Made by a program: the position numbers and the translations under genes. From NCBI GenBank assembly GCA_000432275.1, contig HF995291.1, forward strand, positions 1 to 9,635: 9,635 nt of DNA, in the 5' to 3' direction. Source of the stretch: Proteobacteria bacterium CAG:495. Its GTDB lineage: Bacteria > Pseudomonadota > Alphaproteobacteria > RF32 > CAG-239. The notes beneath the pieces were generated by a model, which saw only the letters and a program-made list of their open reading frames with translations, was not told where the DNA came from and made no database searches. Positions within the stretch are counted from its first letter, which is position 1. Every line of letters begins with the position of its first letter. Positions 5,242 to 9,635 of the stretch are shown here, in pieces.

Positions 5242-7731
5242 ATGAAAAAAATTGTTTCTGCTTTGTTTGTATCGGTGTTGCTGCTGTTTGCCGCTCCGGT
5301 TTCTGCCTGGGCGCAGTCCAATGTGACATCCCTGAGCGCCGAGCTCAATTATACCGATATCAGCAACAAGCTCACCAAAATTGAAAAATCCCTCAAAAGC
5401 AACGACGTAACTTCTGCCGATTTGTCCGAAGATGTCAAATACATCGCGGCTACCCGCATAGATTTGCTGGACATAAAAAAAAGCATCGAGAGTTCCCTGC
5501 GTTTTGTGGAAAAAAAGCTTGATGCTTTAGGGCCTGAGCCGGAAGACGGCAAAGAGGTTCCCCTGATTGCGCAGAAGCGGCGCGAGTTCAAAAACGAGCA
5601 GTCTACCGAAAAGGCGAGAATTGCCGAAGTAGACATCTTGCTGGCCCGTCTTGATGAACTGGATGTCTCGATATTCAATCTCCGAAACGAAGAACTGTTG
5701 GGAAATTTGTTAATCAGAGTAACGCCTCTTGCCTATCCCAAGGAGTTTCTGTCGTCCACCAGTTTGTTTGTGGGGATGATTTTTGACATTATCAAATCTC
5801 CGGTTGACTGGTACTCCTCGCTCAATCAGGAAACCCGCAATCTGGTAAAATCAAAGCTTATTCCGGTTGCTTTGGTTATTTTGTTCATTTCATGGCTGGG
5901 CTATTATTTGCGCGTGTTTATTATCCGACGTTTCGGCTATCGTAAGGATATCGAACATCCCCGTTACGGAAAAAAAGTTATGGCGGCGATTGCCGTTGCC
6001 ATAGCTTATGGCGTAATTCCGGCTTTCATCATCGGTTCATGCTTGGCCTGGATGGTGAGTACTAAGGTTTTGGACAGCGGTTTTCTGGGAACGCTGCTGA
6101 AAAGCTTTTTGTATTATTCTCTCTATGTGGTTATGGGACGTGCGGTTTCGAGAGTGATTTTTGCCCCTTATAACGAAAAATGGCGTCTGGTCAATGTCGA
6201 TAACAGCAAGGCCAAAAGACTGACCTCCGCTTTTTATTTCAGCGTTACCATGATTGGCATTATGTCTTTTCTGGTACACATCGTTACCGTTCACAATTAC
6301 CCGATTGAGCTTTTGACTTATATGATGGCTATGTCTTCTGCGGTTAAGGCCTTTTGCATCATTCTTATTACCAAGCGCGTTTTGTGGGATGATATCGTTG
6401 TTGCCGATTCCTCGGCCGAAGAAACCGGTTCCGCGACTCTGTTGCCCAACGACGACCAGCTGTCGGCAGCCTCTGAGGATGATGAGGAAATAAACAGTGA
6501 TGACAACTCTTTCCGTCTGACGTTTTTCATTTCGTTGTTTGCCTTTGGTTCTTTTGTTATTTCACTGTTTGGATATCCCTATCTTTCGGCGTTCATTCTG
6601 AACCGTTTTCTGCTGTCTGCCGTCATTGTCGGCGTTTTGATGGTCATCCGCAAAATGTTTTACGAAATGCTGCATCGCATTCTGCTGCTTCGTATTTGGA
6701 TAAAAACTTTTCGTATGCGCCGCCGGATTATTTCCAAAATCAATTTCTGGTCCGGTTTGGTTATTGACCCGATTTTTGTTTTGGCCGGCTTGTTTTTCAT
6801 TTTGGCTTTGTGGGGTGTTCCGACAGATGTCCTGAATAGCCTGATTTATCGTCTGCTCACCGGGTTTACCGTCGGCGGCGTTCGCATTTCGCTGATATCT
6901 ATTGCGCTCGGAATCTTATCCTTCTTTATTGTCATTACCTTGGTAAAGGCAATGCGCCGCCGCTTGCAGGATAATGTTCTTTCCCGTATGGATATAGATG
7001 ACGGTGTCAAACATTCTCTGGCGGCGGGATTTGGTTTTGTCGGCTATGTGGTGGCAACTTTGCTGGCAATCGCCATAATGGGCGGCAGCCTGACAAACTT
7101 CGCGTTGGTTGCCGGTGCTTTGTCAGTCGGTATTGGTTTAGGCTTGCAGAATATCGTTAACAACTTTGTCTCTGGTATCATCTTGTTGTTCGAGCGTCCG
7201 ATTAAGGTTGGCGACTGGGTAATTATTAACGGTGAAGAAGGCCGGATTAAACAGATTAACATTCGTTCTACCGAAGTCGAAACTTTCAAACGGGCAAGTT
7301 TGATTATCCCCAATGCAAATTTGTTGTCCACGACGGTCACTAACTTGACGCACAGCAACAACTGGGCCCGTTATGCCATTCAGGTGGGTGTAGCCTATGG
7401 TTCTGATACGCAAAAGGTGAGGGAGATTTTGTTGGAATGCGCTGCCGCCAATAAAAAGGTGCTGAGAAAACCCGAACCGTATGTTTTGTTCACGGATTTC
7501 GGCACCAGCAGCCTGAGTTTTGAACTGCGCGTTTATGTGAGCGATATCTGGAACGGATGGATTGTTCCGAGCGATTTGCGTTTTGAAATAAACCGCCGCT
7601 TTGCCGAAGAGGGAATTGAAATTCCGTTCAACCAGCTGGTTGTCCACCAGGGAAGTAAGGTTTCTGAAGAAACCGAAAGCCAGTTCTATGCATCAAAGAA
7701 AAAGAAAGGCAAACAAGATGCTGATAAGTGA
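5242..7731 (+). CDS. Large MscS-family mechanosensitive ion channel with periplasmic DUF3772-like domain
   Basis: This is an 829-residue inner-membrane channel predicted to open under membrane tension and release solutes on osmotic downshock. It starts with a signal peptide (lysines, hydrophobic core, AWA-Q cleavage near residue 24). A periplasmic helical region follows (about 30-165), whose LDALGPEPEDGKEVP segment and following helix resemble DUF3772 of alphaproteobacterial MscS proteins. About ten or eleven membrane segments lie between 206 and 650, interrupted by an acidic hydrophilic stretch (about 388-423, EDDEE). The MscS core is clear: the glycine/alanine-rich pore helix VAGALSVGIGLGLQNIVNNF (623-642), then ERPIKVGDWV (651-660), the beta domain with IIPNANLLS (688-696), and a C-terminal alpha/beta domain to about 803. 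The tail ends in a Lys-rich segment. It lies 28 bases after the Asd-like gene and overlaps the next gene by 14 bases. Family is certain; the exact gating role is inferred. Confidence 0.93.
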   Translation: MKKIVSALFVSVLLLFAAPVSAWAQSNVTSLSAELNYTDISNKLTKIEKSLKSNDVTSADLSEDVKYIAATRIDLLDIKKSIESSLRFVEKKLDALGPEPEDGKEVPLIAQKRREFKNEQSTEKARIAEVDILLARLDELDVSIFNLRNEELLGNLLIRVTPLAYPKEFLSSTSLFVGMIFDIIKSPVDWYSSLNQETRNLVKSKLIPVALVILFISWLGYYLRVFIIRRFGYRKDIEHPRYGKKVMAAIAVAIAYGVIPAFIIGSCLAWMVSTKVLDSGFLGTLLKSFLYYSLYVVMGRAVSRVIFAPYNEKWRLVNVDNSKAKRLTSAFYFSVTMIGIMSFLVHIVTVHNYPIELLTYMMAMSSAVKAFCIILITKRVLWDDIVVADSSAEETGSATLLPNDDQLSAASEDDEEINSDDNSFRLTFFISLFAFGSFVISLFGYPYLSAFILNRFLLSAVIVGVLMVIRKMFYEMLHRILLLRIWIKTFRMRRRIISKINFWSGLVIDPIFVLAGLFFILALWGVPTDVLNSLIYRLLTGFTVGGVRISLISIALGILSFFIVITLVKAMRRRLQDNVLSRMDIDDGVKHSLAAGFGFVGYVVATLLAIAIMGGSLTNFALVAGALSVGIGLGLQNIVNNFVSGIILLFERPIKVGDWVIINGEEGRIKQINIRSTEVETFKRASLIIPNANLLSTTVTNLTHSNNWARYAIQVGVAYGSDTQKVREILLECAAANKKVLRKPEPYVLFTDFGTSSLSFELRVYVSDIWNGWIVPSDLRFEINRRFAEEGIEIPFNQLVVHQGSKVSEETESQFYASKKKKGKQDADK

Positions 7732-9028
7732 GATTAAAGGGAAAAATATTCTTATCTGGGGAATGGGAACGGAAGGCCGCGCCGCTAAGGAATATATAGA
7801 ACGTCATTCCCTGGCGGCAAATTTGATGATATATAACGATGACGACGGTGCCGAAAAACTGCGGGAACTGTTTGAAAAAACAGACGTAATTATTCGTTCC
7901 CCGGGGGTTAGCATTTATAAAAAAGAAATACAGGATGCCGAGTCGCGCGGAATTAGAATAACCTCGTGCTCTGATTTGTTTCTGAGTGAAATGAGAGCCG
8001 GGCGTCCCCGGACAAAAGTTATCGGTATCAGCGGCTCAAAAGGAAAAAGCACCAGCGTCAGTATGCTTTTCCATATCTTAAAGTCAGCCGGCTGCAATGC
8101 TGCTTTGGGCGGTAATATCGGCAAGCCGTTGATTGAGCTGATAGATGAAAATTATGATTACATTGTCGGAGAGTTTTCGAGCTATCAGTCCAGCGATTTG
8201 AGCGCATCGCCGCACATCGTTATGTTTACCAACCTGTTTTCCGTGCATACGGATTGGCATAACGGCCATGAAAACTATTGCCGGGATAAAATCCATCTGG
8301 CAGCGCACCAGCAGGCGGGAGACAGCTGCTGGGTCTGCAATCGGAACGAGCAGCTCAAAACTTATGCCGGGGAGTTGAAAAATGTCCGTTACTACGACGT
8401 TTATGACGGGTTCCATGCCGAAGGCCGCGAACTCTATTTTCAGGACAAACCGTTGCTTTCCATTGACGAGCTGCAAATCAGCGGCAACCATAACCTGGAC
8501 AACCTGTCAGGTGTAATGAGCATTGTGAAGGATTTGGGATTGGATGTTCAGGCGGCGCTTGAAAGTTTGAAAACCTTTGAAGGTTTGCCGCATCGGCTTC
8601 AAAAAGTGGCAAAAGTTGGCAGCGTGTTGTTTATTAATGACAGCATATCGACGGCACCGGAAGCGGCTATCGGCGCAATGAAAAGCTTTGAAGACAATAT
8701 GGTTATCATCTCCGGAGGTATCGAAAACAAGCAGGATTATACCGAGTATGCCCGTTATATAGCCGGGAACTCCCGGGTCAAGGCCGCAGTTACCCTGTTT
8801 CAGTGCGGTGCTCAGATTGCAGCTTCCGTTCGGGAAAATGTCAAACGTTCTGACTTTAAACTTATCGAGGCCGAAAGTTTGTCTCAGGCAGTGAAAGAGG
8901 CATACGAAATACTAAAAGGCGCCGGGGGAGGAGTCGTCCTTTTTTCGCCTACGGCTCCCAGCTTTGGATATTATAAAAACTTTATGGAACGCGGCGATGA
9001 TTTTATAAACATTGTGAAAAAACTTTAA
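7718..9028 (+). CDS. MurD-like Mur ligase (UDP-MurNAc-L-alanine--glutamate ligase family, possibly MurD2 type)
   Basis: Mur ligases join amino acids to UDP-MurNAc precursors using ATP, in the cytoplasm. The 436 residues show an N-terminal Rossmann-like domain (ILIWGMGTEGRAA, 11-23), the P-loop GISGSKGKST (103-112), GNIGKPL (132-138), EFSSYQ (152-157), the central FSVHTDWHNGHENYCRDK (174-191) with Lys191 at the place of the carbamylated lysine, GNHNLDNL (256-263), LPHRLQ (290-295) and the C-terminal SPTAPSFGYYKNFMERGDDF (410-429), which is MurD-like. It departs from canonical MurD at NDSISTAPEA (307-316), where MurD has NDSKATN, and at SSYQSSD, where MurD has SSFQL. The WGMGTEGRAA opening recalls MurD2, which in Xanthomonas adds L-glutamate and works with the epimerase MurL. 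The ATG overlaps the channel gene by 14 bases with an AAAGG site 8 bases before it, indicating translational coupling. MurD versus MurD2 cannot be settled by eye. Confidence 0.85.
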   Translation: MLISEIKGKNILIWGMGTEGRAAKEYIERHSLAANLMIYNDDDGAEKLRELFEKTDVIIRSPGVSIYKKEIQDAESRGIRITSCSDLFLSEMRAGRPRTKVIGISGSKGKSTSVSMLFHILKSAGCNAALGGNIGKPLIELIDENYDYIVGEFSSYQSSDLSASPHIVMFTNLFSVHTDWHNGHENYCRDKIHLAAHQQAGDSCWVCNRNEQLKTYAGELKNVRYYDVYDGFHAEGRELYFQDKPLLSIDELQISGNHNLDNLSGVMSIVKDLGLDVQAALESLKTFEGLPHRLQKVAKVGSVLFINDSISTAPEAAIGAMKSFEDNMVIISGGIENKQDYTEYARYIAGNSRVKAAVTLFQCGAQIAASVRENVKRSDFKLIEAESLSQAVKEAYEILKGAGGGVVLFSPTAPSFGYYKNFMERGDDFINIVKKL

Positions 9029-9043
9029 TAATGGACTTTTTAC

Positions 9044-9072
9044 TTGATTTTTATATTTTGATGCGTTAAATA
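9044..9072 (+). promoter_or_regulatory. Promoter of tRNA-Thr(CGU)
   Basis: TTGATT (9044-9049), a 17-base spacer and TAAATA (9067-9072) lie 10 bases before the tRNA. The ACTTGATTTTTATA stretch is identical to that before tRNA-Thr(GGU). No terminator separates it from the Mur ligase gene, so read-through is also possible. Confidence 0.65.
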
Positions 9073-9082
9073 ACAAAGCAAT

Positions 9083-9139
<57 letters not shown>

Positions 9140-9158
<19 letters not shown>

Positions 9159-9194
9159 TAAAAACAACCTCCCTTGCGGAGGTTTTTTTTATGG
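9140..9194 (+). repeat. 55-bp direct repeat, copy 1 (tRNA 3' end plus terminator)
   Basis: This begins AGTCTACTAACCGG in the tRNA T-arm and ends after the terminator T run at ATGG. It matches 9305-9359 at 54 of 55 bases; the only difference is C9165 against G9330. Together they look like the flanks of an integration or of a 165-bp tandem duplication. Confidence 0.9.
9166..9190 (+). terminator. Rho-independent terminator of tRNA-Thr(CGU)
   Basis: AACCTCC, loop CTTGC and GGAGGTT form a 7-bp stem followed by a total of eight Ts, starting 8 bases after the CCA end. Confidence 0.92.
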
Positions 9195-9304
9195 TATTTA
9201 TATAACAGCTCGAACTACCGAAGCGGTAGTTTGACCAGGAGGAGCAGGCGAGACGGGGGTATCGCCGCCCTTGCGACGACGCAGCGACAAAGCAAAGCGA
9301 AGTC
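9195..9304. other. 110-bp insert between the tRNA-tail repeats
   Basis: An AT-rich left end (TATTTATATAACA) leads into a hairpin with tRNA T-arm homology (9210-9234). A G+C-rich block follows (9241-9300) with short internal repeats such as GGCGA...TCGCC, GCGAC...GCGAC and AAAGCAAAGC. No convincing gene is present. Its composition differs from both tRNA flanks. It could be a small mobile or tRNA-derived repeat, or what is left of a larger integrated element. Confidence 0.6.
9210..9234 (+). repeat. Hairpin carrying an inverted copy of the tRNA T-arm
   Basis: TCGAACTACCG, loop AAG and CGGTAGTTTGA form an 11-bp stem with one G-T pair. Its left arm is part of a 13-base stretch (9209-9221) that is the exact reverse complement of tRNA bases 9129-9141. 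The right arm repeats tRNA bases 9130-9137 directly. Confidence 0.75.
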
Positions 9305-9359
9305 AGTCTACTAACCGGCACCATAAAAAGAACCTCCCTTGCGGAGGTTTTTTTTATGG
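9305..9359 (+). repeat. 55-bp direct repeat, copy 2 (orphan tRNA tail plus terminator)
   Basis: This is the second copy of the tRNA 3' end including encoded CCA and the following terminator, with no tRNA 5' part before it. The near identity (one mismatch) suggests a recent event or continuing gene conversion. Confidence 0.9.
9331..9355 (+). terminator. Duplicate rho-independent terminator
   Basis: The hairpin AACCTCC-CTTGC-GGAGGTT with eight Ts is the same as at 9166-9190 and belongs to repeat copy 2. It would stop any transcript escaping the first terminator or arising in the insert. Confidence 0.85.
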
Positions 9360-9540
9360 CGAAATCAGCGGCGTCTGCTGTAGACATATTGGAACTCCTC
9401 AGCCCGAAAATATAATTGTATCCCTCCGCTGGAACCTCTCTCATCGGCGGTGTTTGTCAACATACGGAAATAAATTAAGTGTTTTTACTGTTGCATGATG
9501 GTTGTTTCGGTGTTATACCGCTTCTGCGATATAGTTATTT
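9360..9540. other. Non-coding stretch with an isolated minus-strand start signal
   Basis: I see no convincing gene here. On the minus strand an ATG at 9387-9385 has GAGGAG 7 bases upstream (9400-9395) and a TACAAT box further up (9420-9415). Its frame reads MSTADAADFA and then runs straight into the duplicated terminator and the antisense of the tRNA tail. It may be the 5' end of a gene cut off by the duplication. The rest shows no further structure I can support. Confidence 0.35.
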
Positions 9541-9597
9541 AAATATTATTGTGATTTCCGAAGTTTGTTTTCTGATGTACACAATAATATTTTTTTT
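9541..9597 (+). terminator. AT-rich 13-bp inverted repeat with T run (terminator-like)
   Basis: AAATATTATTGTG (9541-9553) and its perfect complement CACAATAATATTT (9580-9592) enclose a 26-base loop, and a run of eight Ts covers 9590-9597. The geometry resembles a terminator, but the stem is AT-rich, the loop long, and no gene is evident upstream. It could instead be an operator or leader structure for a gene starting near 9621. Confidence 0.45.
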
Positions 9598-9620
9598 GAA
9601 AATTATAAAATAAATATCAT

Positions 9621-9635
9621 ATGGAAACAAAAGAA
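9621..9635 (+). CDS. Possible start of a downstream gene (five codons only)
   Basis: ATG at 9621 opens METKE and is still open at the window edge. The upstream bases are A/T-rich without a clear ribosome binding site. It is noted only because something must begin beyond this non-coding stretch. Confidence 0.2.

Noticed and set aside
7601..7717. N-terminal extension of the Mur ligase inside the channel gene
   Set aside because: The 39 extra residues are an out-of-frame reading of the MscS C-terminus. The ATG at 7718 has an AAAGG site and begins directly before the Rossmann motif.
9241..9304. CRISPR-like or REP array in the G+C-rich block
   Set aside because: The internal repeats are only 5-6 bases and irregular; there is no repeat-spacer periodicity.
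9271..9498. 75-residue plus-strand open frame in the repeat region
   Set aside because: It crosses the duplicated tRNA tail and terminator, has no ribosome binding site, and shows no protein-like pattern.

Overview
The window looks like chromosomal DNA of a bacterium of moderate G+C content, most likely an alphaproteobacterium, possibly an uncultured host-associated lineage. This rests on gene families (MurA preceded by a small basic coiled-coil protein, a large MscS channel with a DUF3772-like periplasmic region, a MurD-like second Mur ligase) and on general resemblance. No taxonomic marker was searched. Both tRNA genes are tRNA-Thr, and each has a recombination scar at or just beyond its 3' end.

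Layout. 1-444: 3' end of a gene for a very cysteine-rich protein, then a strong, probably bidirectional terminator (500-528). 633-2114, minus strand: small basic protein followed by murA. 2205-2341: promoter and body of tRNA-Thr(GGU); its last acceptor base pair and CCA end are replaced by the start of a second cysteine-rich coding fragment (2341-2636), which has no start codon. 2688-4106: hisS with its own promoter and terminator. 4129-9028: a probable operon of three genes: a catalytically dead-looking aspartate-semialdehyde dehydrogenase paralogue, a large MscS-type mechanosensitive channel, and a MurD-like Mur ligase whose start overlaps the channel gene. 9044-9158: promoter and intact tRNA-Thr(CGU). 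9140-9359: a 55-bp segment (tRNA 3' end plus terminator) occurs twice, 165 bp apart, with a 110-bp insert between that carries an inverted copy of the tRNA T-arm. 9360-9635: mostly non-coding, with an AT-rich 13-bp inverted repeat followed by a T run and a possible gene start at the edge.

How the genes relate. murA (first committed step of peptidoglycan precursor synthesis) and the MurD-like ligase act in the same cytoplasmic pathway. The MscS channel protects the envelope against osmotic downshock, so the 4203-9028 operon combines an envelope ligase, an envelope channel and a pseudoenzyme from the family that supplies diaminopimelate precursors. hisS and two tRNA-Thr genes serve translation. 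The points most worth a second look are the tRNA-Thr(GGU)/cysteine-rich gene fusion, the Asd pseudoenzyme that has lost its catalytic Cys, His and two Arg positions, and the duplicated tRNA tail with its tRNA-derived insert.
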